A DNA stretch of 64,000 bases from Massilia sp. Se16.2.3 (GCF_014171595.1 NZ_CP050451.1:3162001-3226000), one strand, 5' to 3'. Positions 36,305-46,250 are shown, counted from the stretch's first letter. The notes: a model not told the origin generated them from the sequence alone. Program-made: numbers and translations.

Positions 36305-38008
36305 ATGGCAAGGCCAGAAAAAGTCCGGCTCGGGGAAGTGCTGATGCAACAGAAGCTGCTCTCGGAAGAGCAGCTGAACCAGGCGCTCGCCGAGCAAAAG
36401 CGCAGCGGGCGCAAGCTCGGGCGGGTGTTCGTCGAGAACGGTTTCGTCACCGAAGACCAGATCTCGGGCGCGCTCGCACGCCAGCTGAACATCCCCTACA
36501 TCAACCTCAAGTTCTACAACATCAGCGACGCACTCGTGCGCATGCTGCCGGAAACGGCCGCGCGGCGCTTTCGCGCGCTGGTGCTGGAAGACCGCCGCGA
36601 GACCCTGCTCGTGGGCGTGTCCGATCCGACCGACCTGTTCGCCTACGACGAGATCGCGCGCCTGCTGAAGAAGACCGTCGAGCTGGCCGTGGTCAACGAG
36701 ACCGAGGTGCTGCACACGATCGACCGCATCTACCGCCGCACCGGCGACATCACCGACTTCGCCAAGGAAGTGGAAGCCGACATCGGCGACGCTTTCGTCG
36801 ACTTCGGCGCCATGACGGCCAATCCGGGCCTGGAAGAAGCGCCGGTGGTGAAGCTGTTGCAGTCGGTGTTCGACGACGCCGCCCAGGTGCGCGCGTCCGA
36901 CATCCACATCGAGCCGCAAGAAGGGCGCCTGCAGATCCGCTTCCGTATCGACGGCGTGCTGCACCTGCAGACCGAAGCCGATATCAAGGTCGCCACGCCC
37001 CTGGCCCTGCGCCTGAAGCTGATGGCCGACCTGGATATCTCGGAAAAGCGTTTGCCGCAGGATGGCCGCTTCGCCGTCAAGGTGAAGAACCAGCGCATCG
37101 ACGTGCGTATCTCGACCATGCCGACGGCCTATGGCGAATCGGTCGTCATGCGACTCCTGAACCAGGGCAATACGACGCTGCGCCTGGAAGCGATCGGCAT
37201 GCCGCACCGGCTGCTGGAACGCTTCCGCGCCATGGTGCAGCGTCCGAACGGCCTGGTGCTGGTGACCGGCCCCACGGGTAGTGGCAAGACCACCACCCTG
37301 TACAGCGCCCTGGCCGAGCTCAATTCGGTGGAAAAGAAGCTGATCACGGTCGAAGACCCGGTCGAATACCGCCTGAAGGGCATCAACCAGGTGCAGGTGA
37401 ACGACAAGATCGAGCTGTCCTTTGCCCGCGTGCTGCGTTCAGCCCTGCGCCAGGATCCGGACATCGTGCTGGTCGGCGAGATGCGCGACCAGGAAACCGC
37501 CCAGATCGGCCTGCGCGCCGCGATGACGGGTCACCTGGTGCTCTCCACCCTGCACACGAACGACGCGGCGTCGACGCCGCTGCGCCTGATGGACATGGGC
37601 GTGCCGCGCTACATGGTCGGCGGCTCGCTCCAGGCCGTGCTGGCCCAGCGCCTGGTGCGCGTGATCTGCGAAAGCTGCAGCACGCCGCACGCGGCGACGC
37701 CGGCCGAACAGACCTGGCTGCGAGCCGAACTGGGCGACCTGGTCGGCCAGCAGCAGTTCTTCATTGGCAAGGGCTGCTCTCATTGCAACGGTACCGGCTA
37801 CCGCGGGCGTACCGGTGTCTACGAATTGCTGGAAATGACGCGCGCCGTGACGGATGCGGCGAACCACCCGGACCCGGCCCACTTCCTGAAGGTGGCCCAC
37901 GCCGAGATGAAGGGCGAAACGCTGCGCCGCCACGGCGTTGCACTGGCCGTGCAGGGCCGCACGACGATCTCCGAAGCGATGCGCATCAGTAACCAGGTCG
38001 AGGAATAA
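36305..38008 (+). CDS. mshE: MSHA pilus extension ATPase MshE
   Basis: This 567-aa GspE/PilB-type hexameric ATPase powers pilus assembly. The N-terminal MshEN domain has two copies of the c-di-GMP-binding pattern (RLGEVLMQQKLLSEEQLNQA, and LGRVFVENGFVTEDQISGAL). The core has Walker A (VTGPTGSGKTTTLYSAL), an Asp box, Walker B (DPDIVLVGEMRDQETA) and a His box (STLHTNDA). Four zinc-type cysteines sit in CESCST and CSHCNGTGYRG. ATG 36305 is chosen because AAGGGGAA lies just ahead. Its stop overlaps the mshG start. c-di-GMP binding is known for the family and inferred here from the motif. Confidence 0.95.
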   Translation: MARPEKVRLGEVLMQQKLLSEEQLNQALAEQKRSGRKLGRVFVENGFVTEDQISGALARQLNIPYINLKFYNISDALVRMLPETAARRFRALVLEDRRETLLVGVSDPTDLFAYDEIARLLKKTVELAVVNETEVLHTIDRIYRRTGDITDFAKEVEADIGDAFVDFGAMTANPGLEEAPVVKLLQSVFDDAAQVRASDIHIEPQEGRLQIRFRIDGVLHLQTEADIKVATPLALRLKLMADLDISEKRLPQDGRFAVKVKNQRIDVRISTMPTAYGESVVMRLLNQGNTTLRLEAIGMPHRLLERFRAMVQRPNGLVLVTGPTGSGKTTTLYSALAELNSVEKKLITVEDPVEYRLKGINQVQVNDKIELSFARVLRSALRQDPDIVLVGEMRDQETAQIGLRAAMTGHLVLSTLHTNDAASTPLRLMDMGVPRYMVGGSLQAVLAQRLVRVICESCSTPHAATPAEQTWLRAELGDLVGQQQFFIGKGCSHCNGTGYRGRTGVYELLEMTRAVTDAANHPDPAHFLKVAHAEMKGETLRRHGVALAVQGRTTISEAMRISNQVEE

Positions 38009-39252
38009 TGCCCTTCTTTGCCTACAAGGGCCGCAATTCGCGCGGCGAACTGATGCACGGTGTGCTCGAGGGGCTTGACGCCGGCGCGATTGCCGACCAG
38101 CTGTTCGGCACGGGCGTGACGCCTGTCGAAATCGTCGCCACCCGGCGCGACCCGGCCGACGTGGCCGCCGGCGGCGGCATGCAGGCCACCCGGGATCGCC
38201 TGCGCGAGAAGAAAGTCACGTCGATGGACGTGCAGCTCTTCAGCCGCCAGATGCACACCCTGTTGAAGTCGGGCGTGCCGATCATGCGCGGCCTGAACGG
38301 CCTGCAGGAATCGAGCACCAGCCCGGCTTTTGCGCGCGTGATCAAGGACTTGCGCGAGTCGCTCGATTCGGGCCGCGAACTGTCGGCCGCGATGCGCCGC
38401 CACAACGACATCTTCTCGAATTTCTACCTGTCGATGATACGGGTGGGCGAAATGACGGGCCGGCTGGAAGAAGTGTTCCTGCGCCTGTTCGACCACCTGG
38501 AATTCGACCGCGACATGCGCGACCGCGTGAAGGCGGCGCTGCGCTACCCCAGTTTCGTGATGATCGCCATGGTCGTCGCCATGCTGGTGGTGAACATGTT
38601 CGTGATCCCGCAGTTCGCCAAGGTGTTCGACAGCTTCCACGCGACGCTGCCCCTGATGACACGCATCCTGATGGCGACCTCGCGCTTCACGGTCGACTAC
38701 TGGGGGCTGCTGGCGGGCCTCGGCATCGGCGCCTGGCTGGGCTTTCGCTCCTGGGTGAACACGCCGAAAGGGCGCTATGCCTGGGACCAGCGCAAGCTGC
38801 GTTTCCCGATCGCCGGCAAGATCATGCTGAAAGCGACCATGGCCCGTTTCGCGCGCAGCTTCGCGCTGTCGATGCGCAGCGGCGTGCCGGTGGTGCAGGT
38901 GCTGACGGTGGTGTCGCAGACGGCCGACAATGCCTACCTGTCCGCCCGCATCGAACAGATGCGCGACGGCGTCGAACGCGGCGAAAGCATCCTGCGTACC
39001 TCGACCGCGGCGAACGTGTTCACTCCGATCGTGCTGCAGATGATTGCCGTGGGCGAGGAAACCGGCTCGCTCGACGACCTGATGGACGAGATCGCCCTGA
39101 TGTACGAGCGCGAGGTCGACTACGAACTGAAAACCCTGTCGAGCCAGATCGAGCCGATCCTGATTACCTTCCTCGGCGTGATGGTGCTGGTGATGGCGCT
39201 CGGCATTTTCCTGCCGATCTGGGACCTGGGCCAGGCGGCCCTGCACCGTTGA
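38008..39252 (+). CDS. mshG: MSHA inner-membrane platform protein MshG (GspF family)
   Basis: This 414-aa protein has two copies of the T2SS-F domain (QLFSRQMHTLLKSGVPIMRG and RFARSFALSMRSGVPVVQVL). Three hydrophobic helices include MIAMVVAMLVVNMFVIPQF and the C-terminal LITFLGVMVLVMALGIFLPI. It forms the platform that couples MshE to pilin insertion. It overlaps mshE (TAATG) and the next gene (TGATG). Confidence 0.94.
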   Translation: MPFFAYKGRNSRGELMHGVLEGLDAGAIADQLFGTGVTPVEIVATRRDPADVAAGGGMQATRDRLREKKVTSMDVQLFSRQMHTLLKSGVPIMRGLNGLQESSTSPAFARVIKDLRESLDSGRELSAAMRRHNDIFSNFYLSMIRVGEMTGRLEEVFLRLFDHLEFDRDMRDRVKAALRYPSFVMIAMVVAMLVVNMFVIPQFAKVFDSFHATLPLMTRILMATSRFTVDYWGLLAGLGIGAWLGFRSWVNTPKGRYAWDQRKLRFPIAGKIMLKATMARFARSFALSMRSGVPVVQVLTVVSQTADNAYLSARIEQMRDGVERGESILRTSTAANVFTPIVLQMIAVGEETGSLDDLMDEIALMYEREVDYELKTLSSQIEPILITFLGVMVLVMALGIFLPIWDLGQAALHR

Positions 39253-39827
39253 TGCGGACCCTGCGCAGCGACAAGCAGCGTGGCGCCAGCCTGTTCGAGC
39301 TGGCGCTGGGCGCCATCGCGGCCTCGCTGCTGGCTGGAGTGTTGTTGAACAGCATCATCACCTACATCGGCGAAAGCGAGCGCGTCGCAGTAAAACAACT
39401 CATCGGTTCGCTGCGCACGGCGCTGGCGGTGCGCTCCGCCCAAGTCATTTCGACAAGGGGCGAGGACGGTTTGATAGCACTTGCATATCAAAATCCGATG
39501 GATTGGCTCATGAAGCGCCCGCAAAACTACCTCGGCGAGTACTATGCACCCGAAAAGGATGAACTTCCGACAGGGAATTGGTACTTCGACAAGGTGGATC
39601 ACACCCTTGTCTATCTGCCTAGCGTGGCAAAATCTTTTTCTTGGGAAACATCAAAATTTCTCATGTTCAAGGTAAAATTCATTCGCGTGCCCAGTCCGGT
39701 CGATAGCAGTGGACGGAACAAGGTCACCACCGGCCTGGTACTCGATCAGATCCCTGATCAGACAGCCACAACACCTAACCAAGCGGCATCTGATCCGCAC
39801 TTATCCCTCTCGGAGAACAATCAATGA
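39252..39827 (+). CDS. mshF: Prepilin-like protein, MshF position
   Basis: A 191-aa protein with a prepilin-type N-terminus: basic leader, cleavage after RG, then ASLFELALGAIAASLLAGV with Glu at +5. The globular part (YQNPMDWLMKRPQNYLGEYY) has no recognised domain. Its 3' half (39460-39820) is visibly richer in A/T than the neighbouring pilus genes, so its origin may differ. Its place between mshG and mshA matches MshF in Vibrio. The symbol rests on position and N-terminus, not on strong similarity. Confidence 0.65.
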   Translation: MRTLRSDKQRGASLFELALGAIAASLLAGVLLNSIITYIGESERVAVKQLIGSLRTALAVRSAQVISTRGEDGLIALAYQNPMDWLMKRPQNYLGEYYAPEKDELPTGNWYFDKVDHTLVYLPSVAKSFSWETSKFLMFKVKFIRVPSPVDSSGRNKVTTGLVLDQIPDQTATTPNQAASDPHLSLSENNQ

Positions 39828-40369
39828 ACAAGAGCATCAAAGCGTCGCAAGGCGGTTTCACCCTGATCGAACTGATCGTCGTCATCGTCATCCTGGGCAT
39901 CCTGGCCGCGACCGCGCTGCCGAAGTTCACCAACCTGAGCGGTGAAGCCCGCCTGGCCAGCATCAACGCCGCCCGCGGCTCCCTGCTGTCGACCTCGGCC
40001 ATGATTCACGGCAAAGTGCTGGTCAGCCCGACCGCGATGACCGGTGGCAACGTGACCGTCGAAGGCGTCGTAGTTCCGATGGACACCACCGGTTCGCAAT
40101 ACCCGACCGCATCGGCCAAGCTGGCTGAAGCGGCCGGCCTGGGCGCTGCCGACTACACGATCTATACCAAGGATTCGCCTGCCGGCACCGGCGTTCCAAG
40201 CATCTCGGGCGCCAACCAGTTCGCCCTGGTCCCGAACAGCCTGGTGGGCACCACTGCCGCCACCACCTGCTACGTGCTGTACACCGCTGCCCTGGGTGCC
40301 AACACCGCACCGACCGCGACCCTGGTCGGCACCGGCACTACCGCAGCAACCGCTGCTTCGTGCCAGTAA
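39824..40369 (+). CDS. mshA: MSHA major pilin
   Basis: This 181-aa type IVa-like prepilin has a short leader, cleavage at QGG/FTLIEL, the conserved Glu5, and the hydrophobic spine IVVIVILGILAATALPKF. A Ser/Thr/Ala-rich globular head follows. Two cysteines (TCYVLYTAALG and the final SCQ) can form the C-terminal disulfide loop. It is the only complete pilin of this type in the locus, so it is taken as the major subunit. The start overlaps the preceding stop. Confidence 0.9.
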   Translation: MNKSIKASQGGFTLIELIVVIVILGILAATALPKFTNLSGEARLASINAARGSLLSTSAMIHGKVLVSPTAMTGGNVTVEGVVVPMDTTGSQYPTASAKLAEAAGLGAADYTIYTKDSPAGTGVPSISGANQFALVPNSLVGTTAATTCYVLYTAALGANTAPTATLVGTGTTAATAASCQ

Positions 40370-40386
40370 TTAGTACCTGAGCTAGC

Positions 40387-40950
40387 GTGGCCGGCCTGCA
40401 ACTTCGACCCTTCCGTCGCGTTCCCGGCCACCTGGCTCGCCTCCACCATGGCTTCACCATGGTGGAACTCATCGTCGTCCTCATCCTCGTCGGTATTGTC
40501 GGCGCCATTGCCGCCAACCGCTTCTTCGAACGCTCCTCCTACGACACCGCCGCCTGGACTGAACAGGTGCGCGCCGTTCTGCGCTACGGCCAGAAGGTGG
40601 CGATCGCCCGCAACCGCCAGGTCCATGTCTTCCTTACCGCCGATCGCATCGCCCTGTGCCAGACCGACGTCAGCGGAGCCGGCGGGACCTGCGATGCCGC
40701 CGACCGGGTGCTCGCGCCCGGCGGCGGCAACAGCGACAGCACGGCGACCCGCACGGCCTGCGCCTCGACCACATGGATGTGCGAAGGACGCCCGGCGGGC
40801 GTTACCATGACGGTGCCGGTCGCCAGCTTCCGCTTCGACGCCCTCGGTCGTGCCATCGGCATCGGCAACACGCGCGCCGCCATCACCATCACCGGCAATG
40901 GCACGACAAACGAGATCGGCATCGAACCGGAGACCGGCTATGTCAACTGA
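40387..40950 (+). CDS. mshC: MSHA minor prepilin MshC
   Basis: This 187-aa prepilin begins at GTG 40387. A longer than usual leader ends in HHG, then FTMVELIVVLILVGIVGAIA with Glu5. The head includes FRFDALGRAIG, typical of GspH-like minor pilins. It is the first minor pilin after mshA and overlaps mshD by 11 bases. Confidence 0.82.
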   Translation: MAGLQLRPFRRVPGHLARLHHGFTMVELIVVLILVGIVGAIAANRFFERSSYDTAAWTEQVRAVLRYGQKVAIARNRQVHVFLTADRIALCQTDVSGAGGTCDAADRVLAPGGGNSDSTATRTACASTTWMCEGRPAGVTMTVPVASFRFDALGRAIGIGNTRAAITITGNGTTNEIGIEPETGYVN

Positions 40951-41563
40951 ATCGACTGTGCGCGCCGCGGCCCCTGGCCCCTGGCGACAGGCCGGCGTCA
41001 CCATGGTCGAGCTGATCATGTTCATGGTCATCATCGGCATCGCGCTGGCTGGCATCATCCGCGTCATTACCATGACCACCGCCAACAGCGCCGACCCGCT
41101 GGTGCGCAAGCAGGCCCTGATGATTGCCGAAGGCCTGCTCGAGGAAGTGCGCCTGGCCCAGTTCACCTATTGCGATCCGACCTCGGCCCAGGCCGATACG
41201 GCAACGAGCGCGGCCGATTGCACCGCGGGCAAGGAGCTGTGGGGCAGGGAAGCGGGCACCTCCGCCGTGCGCCCGTATGACAACGTCAACGACTACGTCA
41301 CCGAGCCGAATACCCCACAAGCCTCATTCAACTTCAACAATGTGCTGACCGACGCCGCCGGCCGTGCGATCGACGTGCGCGGCTATTCGGCCACGGTCAG
41401 CATCATCCCCGCCGCCATCGGTGCCGGCGGCATTGCCGCCGCCAACGCGGCCGGTGCCGCCGACGCCGACGCGCTGCGCATCCGCATCACCGTCAGCGGG
41501 CCCAGCGGCGACCCCGTCGTCCTCGACGGCTACCGTGCGCGCTACGCGCCGAATTTCCGATGA
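40940..41563 (+). CDS. mshD: MSHA minor prepilin MshD
   Basis: This 207-aa prepilin has the cleavage region QAG/VTMVELIMFMVIIGIALAG, with Glu5, and KQALMIAEGLLEEVRLAQF, the GspI/MshD-like continuation. The Ala/Gly-rich head contains AAIGAGGIAAANAAGAADAD. Overlaps with mshC and mshO indicate tight coupling. Confidence 0.85.
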   Translation: MSTESTVRAAAPGPWRQAGVTMVELIMFMVIIGIALAGIIRVITMTTANSADPLVRKQALMIAEGLLEEVRLAQFTYCDPTSAQADTATSAADCTAGKELWGREAGTSAVRPYDNVNDYVTEPNTPQASFNFNNVLTDAAGRAIDVRGYSATVSIIPAAIGAGGIAAANAAGAADADALRIRITVSGPSGDPVVLDGYRARYAPNFR

Positions 41564-42477
41564 GCGCGCGCACCATTCGCCGCGCACAGCACGGCTTCAC
41601 CCTGGTCGAGGCGGTGCTCGTCATCGCCATCATCGGCATCCTCGGCGCCATCGTCGCCGTCTTCCTGCGCGCCCCGATCCAGGGCTATGTGGATTCCGTA
41701 GCGCGCGCCGAAACCACCGACGACGCCGACCTGGCGCTGCGCCGCATGGCGCGCGACATTCGCCTGGCCCTGCCCAACAGCGTGCGCGTGAACGCGAACG
41801 GCGATGCCATCGAATTCTTGATGACGAGCACCGGCGGGCGCTATCTGGCCGCCGACGAAGGGGCTGCGGGCACCAATCCGCTCGACTTCGAGAACAGCGC
41901 CAACCGTGCCTTCGACGTCGTCGGCTGGGTCAGGGCCGATATCAATGTGGGCGACCTGGTCGTCGTCTACAACCTGGGGCCCGGCATCGAGCCGGTCGAT
42001 GCCTATCAGATCAACGCGGCGGGCGCTTTTCGCAACGCCGCACGCGTCGCCGCTCGTGTCACCAAAAACAGCGACATCGATACCGCGACACGCACTATCC
42101 TGCTGGCGGATAACCCATTCGCGCAGCAAAGCGAACCCATGCCTTCGCCCAGCCGGCGCTTCCAGGTCGTCAGCGGTGCGGTGTCCTACCGCTGCGAGGG
42201 AACGCCCGGCAACTTCGTGCTGCGGCGCTACGAGGGCTATACGATCACGCCTGCCATGTCCGCGGCGGCGCCAACTGGTGGCCGCGTGGCGACCATGGCC
42301 ACGCGCGTTTCCACCTGCGCCAACCTGTTCCGCTACGATAACGCCCTCGACAACGCCGACAACCTGCAGGTGCGCGCCAGCGCGCTCGTCATCCTGACGC
42401 TGGCCCTGCGTACCCGTAACGGCACCGACCCGGCGGTGCGCCTCGTCCACCAGGTTCACGTCGACAATACGCCATGA
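41560..42477 (+). CDS. mshO: MSHA minor prepilin MshO
   Basis: This 305-aa prepilin has QHG/FTLVEAVLVIAIIGILGAI with Glu5. The GspJ/MshO-like feature DADLALRRMARDIRLALPNS follows, then a large beta-rich head. Such proteins sit in the pilus tip complex. It overlaps both neighbours by four bases. Confidence 0.87.
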   Translation: MSARTIRRAQHGFTLVEAVLVIAIIGILGAIVAVFLRAPIQGYVDSVARAETTDDADLALRRMARDIRLALPNSVRVNANGDAIEFLMTSTGGRYLAADEGAAGTNPLDFENSANRAFDVVGWVRADINVGDLVVVYNLGPGIEPVDAYQINAAGAFRNAARVAARVTKNSDIDTATRTILLADNPFAQQSEPMPSPSRRFQVVSGAVSYRCEGTPGNFVLRRYEGYTITPAMSAAAPTGGRVATMATRVSTCANLFRYDNALDNADNLQVRASALVILTLALRTRNGTDPAVRLVHQVHVDNTP

Positions 42478-42923
42478 TCCAGCGCTTTCCATCCCTCATG
42501 CGGCGCCGCGCCCTTGGTTCCGGCCTGGTGACCGCCATCTTCCTGCTGGTGGTGCTGGCCGGCCTGGGCGTGGCCCTGGTGTCGGTGTTCACCACCCAGC
42601 AGCAAAGCTCGCTGCTGGACGAAAGCGGTGCGCGTGCCTACCAGGCCGCCCGTGCCGGCATCGAATGGGGTCTGTTTCGCAAGCGGATCAACGGCGCCTG
42701 CGTGCAGAAATTCTCGTTCAGGCCGCCAGCCGGCTCGGTGCTGAACAACTACACCGTCACCGTCGAGTGCAGGGACGTCGGGGCGGCGCCCTTGCTCCAG
42801 ACGATCATCACCGCCACGGCCTGCCCGGCGACCTACGCCGAATGCCCGACCGAGCAGAACCCGCTGATCCAGCCCAACAACAGCGCCGACTACGTTCAGC
42901 GCGTGATCGAGGTGCAGCTGTGA
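42474..42923 (+). CDS. mshP: MSHA minor pilin-like protein MshP
   Basis: This 149-aa protein has an N-terminal hydrophobic segment (GSGLVTAIFLLVVLAGLGVA) without the Glu5 of true prepilins, as in MshP/PilX-like proteins. A conserved SGARAYQAARAGIEWGLFR follows. Three to four cysteines in the C-terminal part could form disulfides. Overlaps join it to mshO and mshQ. Confidence 0.85.
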   Translation: MIQRFPSLMRRRALGSGLVTAIFLLVVLAGLGVALVSVFTTQQQSSLLDESGARAYQAARAGIEWGLFRKRINGACVQKFSFRPPAGSVLNNYTVTVECRDVGAAPLLQTIITATACPATYAECPTEQNPLIQPNNSADYVQRVIEVQL

Positions 42924-45900
42924 TGTCCATCCTGCGCTCCCTTTCCCGGCGCCTCGGCGCGCTGCTGGCGCTTGCGTTGCTGGCGCTGCTTGTCAGGCCG
43001 GCGCATGCCGACACGCCGATCGCCCTGTATGCCGCCTATGACGGCCGCATGAACTTCACCGGCACCCAGGTGAGCTGGCGCGCCTACGCCAACAGCACCC
43101 GGGATGCCACGGCCGCCTGCGTGGTCTATACGCCCACTTCCACGCTCACCGCCAACCTGACGATCCCACTCGGGGCGACTATCGTGGCCGCCCACCTGTA
43201 CTGGGCCGGCTCGGGCACGGGCGACTACAACGTCACCCTGCAGGGCACAGCCGTGAGCGCCACTCGCCGCCACACCTCCACGACCGTCGGGGGAGGACTC
43301 AATTACTACGGCGCGGCCGCTGACGTCACCAGCATCGTCAAGGCCAAGGGCAGCGGCACTTACTCCTTTTCGGGCTTGTCGGTGTCCAACGGCGATCCGT
43401 GGTGCGGCTCGCAGGCGGTGCTGGGCGGTTTTTCGCTGCTGGTCGTGTATTCGCACCCGCTCGAGCCGGAACGCGTGCTGAACCTGTACGAAGGCTTCCG
43501 CTACGTCCAGAACAGCACCGTGAACGTGTCGGCATCGAACTTCCGCTGGGCCTCGCCGGCGATCGCGGTCAAGGAAAAGGCGCGCGTCGGCCACATCACC
43601 TGGGAAGGCGACACCACCCTGTCCGGAGGCGGCGAGCGTCTGCTGTTCGAAGGCACCGAGCTGACCGATTCGATGAACCCGGCCGGCAACCAGTTCAACT
43701 CGCGCAGCAACATCAACGGCGACAATAATTCCTACGGCGTGGACTTCGACGCCTACGACACGACCGTGACCATCTGGGCCGGCTACGACGCCGTGGTCGA
43801 CACCTCTTACCAGACTGGGCAGGACCTGGTGCTGCTGGGCGCGGAGGTGCTGCTGGTGCCGACCTTGCCGGTATCGGACATGACGGTGGCACTGACCGGC
43901 CCGACGGAGCTGCAGGTGACGGTGCCGGCGAACTACAAGATCGTCCTGTCGAACAACGGGCCGTACACGGCGCCGGGACCGCTGACCGCCACCACCGTGT
44001 TGCCGGTCGGCGTCAGCTACACCAGCGCCAGCGGCACCAACTGGTCCTGCTCGGCCGGCGCGCAGACGAGCACCGGCCAGACCGTGATCTGCACCTATAC
44101 AGGGGCGGTGGCGCCGGGAAGCAGTTCCTCTGAACTGACACTGACGACGGCCGTGACCTCCACGGGCGAAAAGACGACCAAGGTGACCGTCGGCGGTGCG
44201 GACGACGACAAGCCCGCCAACAACAGCGCCACGCACACGATTGTCGCCAAGGCGGCGCCGCCGCCCCCATCGACACCGGCCGCGGCGTATGTGTTCACGA
44301 AGGGCGTTTGTCCGATCGGGTCGGCGATCGGTGCGGCTACGGACAGTGGACCGTGCTCCATCTATGCCGGGCCGCGCATCGCGGGCGAAACACCGCTGAC
44401 GTCCCAGCCGATCTACGTGACGGCCGTCGATACCGCCAACCGTGCCGTCGCGCAGAGCAAGACCGTTGCGACGCCGGTGACGATGAAATTTTCGCTGAGC
44501 TGCATCGAACCGGTCGCGAATGCCGGTGTACGAGCCAGCTATGCGGGCACCCTGTTACCGCGGTGCACATCCAATGGCCAAATGCCGGCGACGGGCAGCG
44601 CGACCGACTGGTCGTCCGACGTCCAGGTCAACTTCCCGATGAACGTGGCATCGGTTCCCTTCAGCTTCACCTATGACGATGTCGGTTCGGTGCAACTGAA
44701 CCTGTTGCAAGGGACAAAAACGGCCTCGGCCAGCTTCGTCTCGCGTCCGTGGAAGCTGGGCTTCCGGAGCATTCGACGCGAGAGCGACGGCGTGGAAGAC
44801 CCGGTCGACCATGCGCCAACCGATCCCGGCTTCGCCATGGCCGGCGAACCCTTGTCGGTCGAGATTGGTGTGCTGCTCTACGGTAAGACCGAGAAGGATG
44901 CGAACCCGTGGGCACCGAACTTCGGCAACGAAAAGCGCAACGCGGACACCACCTGCAAGCTCGCGCCGACGCTCGCGAGCGTCCAGCAGAACAAGCTCGA
45001 CACCGCAACGACCTTCCAGCCCAGCGCCGGCGAGGTGCGCGAGAGCGATATCACTCAATGCGGCGGCGGGTCGGCGGTGATGAGCCAGGCCTGGACCGAA
45101 GTCGGCATCACGAATTTCATTGCCAAGCTGGACAATTATCTCGGTGTCGGCGATATCGGGCCTACGGCCGAGCGGACGGTCGGCCGCTTCTATCCAGCCT
45201 ACTACACGACGAATCTGTTCGGTCCTTTCGCCTGTCCTCTCGACGACGGCAATACTTCGACGGAAAAGAAATGCCTGTTCGACTGGAACAGCGAGGCGCC
45301 GATGCCGGCAGTGTACGCGGGACAGGACTTCAGGGGCGAAGTCTATGCGCAGAACGTGGATGGCGACCCGGTCAAGAACTTCGTTGGCGACTGGTACAAG
45401 CCGGTGACCCTCACGGCCGTGGCGGCCTCGGGCGGCGCAGTACTGCCGAAGAACTTCGCGTCCGCGACCTCGTTCGCCCCGCTGAAGATGACTGACCCGA
45501 ACACCAAGCTTGTTTCCTATGGCGAGATCGCCGGCACCTTGACCTATGCACTCGACAAGCCCTACACGGCCGGAGATGCGCGGACCACCATCTGGACCGC
45601 GCCGAGCCTGGTGTTCCTGCGCGCCAACTCCGACGAGGTACGCCTGACCGGAACGGGCACCAGTGCCAGGGTACAGATCAAGTCCATGCGTGCGCCTGAA
45701 GCGGTGAGCGAGGGCGGCATCAACGTCCTCAACGGCCGTACCAGAGTCGCGAACGCGCTCGGCACCGATATCCTGCCGACGCCGCTGGCGGTCCAGGTCG
45801 AATATTGGGACGGCAGCACCTGGCGTGCCCACCCCGGCTTCGTGGACCCGACCGGGAGCGCCATGAACAGCAACACCGCAAGCTTTATCGACTGCACCTA

Positions 45901-46153
45901 TGGCCTGGCCAGCGCGGCGTCCAGGCCGAACAACTGCCTCGACGTGCTTGCAGGCGACGGCAAGCCGGTCGACCTCACGCAGGGTAAAGGCACCCTCTGG
46001 CTGAAGCGGACCGGCAAGCTGACAAGCGGCCGCAGCCGCGATGGCCAGGTCAGCGTGCAGTTCAAGCTGCGCAGCTGGCTGCCGAGCACCAACGGCCGCG
46101 TCACCTTCGGCCGCTACCGCAGCCCTGTGATCTACATGCGCGAAGTGTACTGA
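42923..46153 (+). CDS. mshQ: Large MshQ-like surface protein
   Basis: This 1076-aa exported protein has a signal peptide (cleavage near RPAHA). Its N-terminal third is beta-rich (VAAHLYWAGSGTGDYNVTLQ). A DUF11-like domain follows (ALTGPTELQVTVPANYKIVL, then GVSYTSASGTNWSC). The Pro-rich linker APPPPSTPAAA leads to a C-terminal DUF6701-like region, ending in RVTFGRYRSPVIYMREVY. MshQ is the least understood MSHA component; its size and surface-type domains suggest a tip or adhesive function. It closes the first msh transcription unit. The start overlaps the mshP stop (TGATG). Confidence 0.85.
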   Translation: MSILRSLSRRLGALLALALLALLVRPAHADTPIALYAAYDGRMNFTGTQVSWRAYANSTRDATAACVVYTPTSTLTANLTIPLGATIVAAHLYWAGSGTGDYNVTLQGTAVSATRRHTSTTVGGGLNYYGAAADVTSIVKAKGSGTYSFSGLSVSNGDPWCGSQAVLGGFSLLVVYSHPLEPERVLNLYEGFRYVQNSTVNVSASNFRWASPAIAVKEKARVGHITWEGDTTLSGGGERLLFEGTELTDSMNPAGNQFNSRSNINGDNNSYGVDFDAYDTTVTIWAGYDAVVDTSYQTGQDLVLLGAEVLLVPTLPVSDMTVALTGPTELQVTVPANYKIVLSNNGPYTAPGPLTATTVLPVGVSYTSASGTNWSCSAGAQTSTGQTVICTYTGAVAPGSSSSELTLTTAVTSTGEKTTKVTVGGADDDKPANNSATHTIVAKAAPPPPSTPAAAYVFTKGVCPIGSAIGAATDSGPCSIYAGPRIAGETPLTSQPIYVTAVDTANRAVAQSKTVATPVTMKFSLSCIEPVANAGVRASYAGTLLPRCTSNGQMPATGSATDWSSDVQVNFPMNVASVPFSFTYDDVGSVQLNLLQGTKTASASFVSRPWKLGFRSIRRESDGVEDPVDHAPTDPGFAMAGEPLSVEIGVLLYGKTEKDANPWAPNFGNEKRNADTTCKLAPTLASVQQNKLDTATTFQPSAGEVRESDITQCGGGSAVMSQAWTEVGITNFIAKLDNYLGVGDIGPTAERTVGRFYPAYYTTNLFGPFACPLDDGNTSTEKKCLFDWNSEAPMPAVYAGQDFRGEVYAQNVDGDPVKNFVGDWYKPVTLTAVAASGGAVLPKNFASATSFAPLKMTDPNTKLVSYGEIAGTLTYALDKPYTAGDARTTIWTAPSLVFLRANSDEVRLTGTGTSARVQIKSMRAPEAVSEGGINVLNGRTRVANALGTDILPTPLAVQVEYWDGSTWRAHPGFVDPTGSAMNSNTASFIDCTYGLASAASRPNNCLDVLAGDGKPVDLTQGKGTLWLKRTGKLTSGRSRDGQVSVQFKLRSWLPSTNGRVTFGRYRSPVIYMREVY

Positions 46154-46250
46154 GTCAGCATTTGATGCCTCTAAGCATCACTTAATCCAGCAAATCCGGT
46201 ATTTTTTGTTGCCGACAGGATTTATTCGTCCGTTTTTGCGTGAGCTTGAA

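Noticed and set aside
36290..36310. Sigma-54 promoter before mshE (TGGCAAGGGGAAGC)
   Set aside because: The GG to GC distance is one base short and the sequence is the ribosome binding site of mshE.
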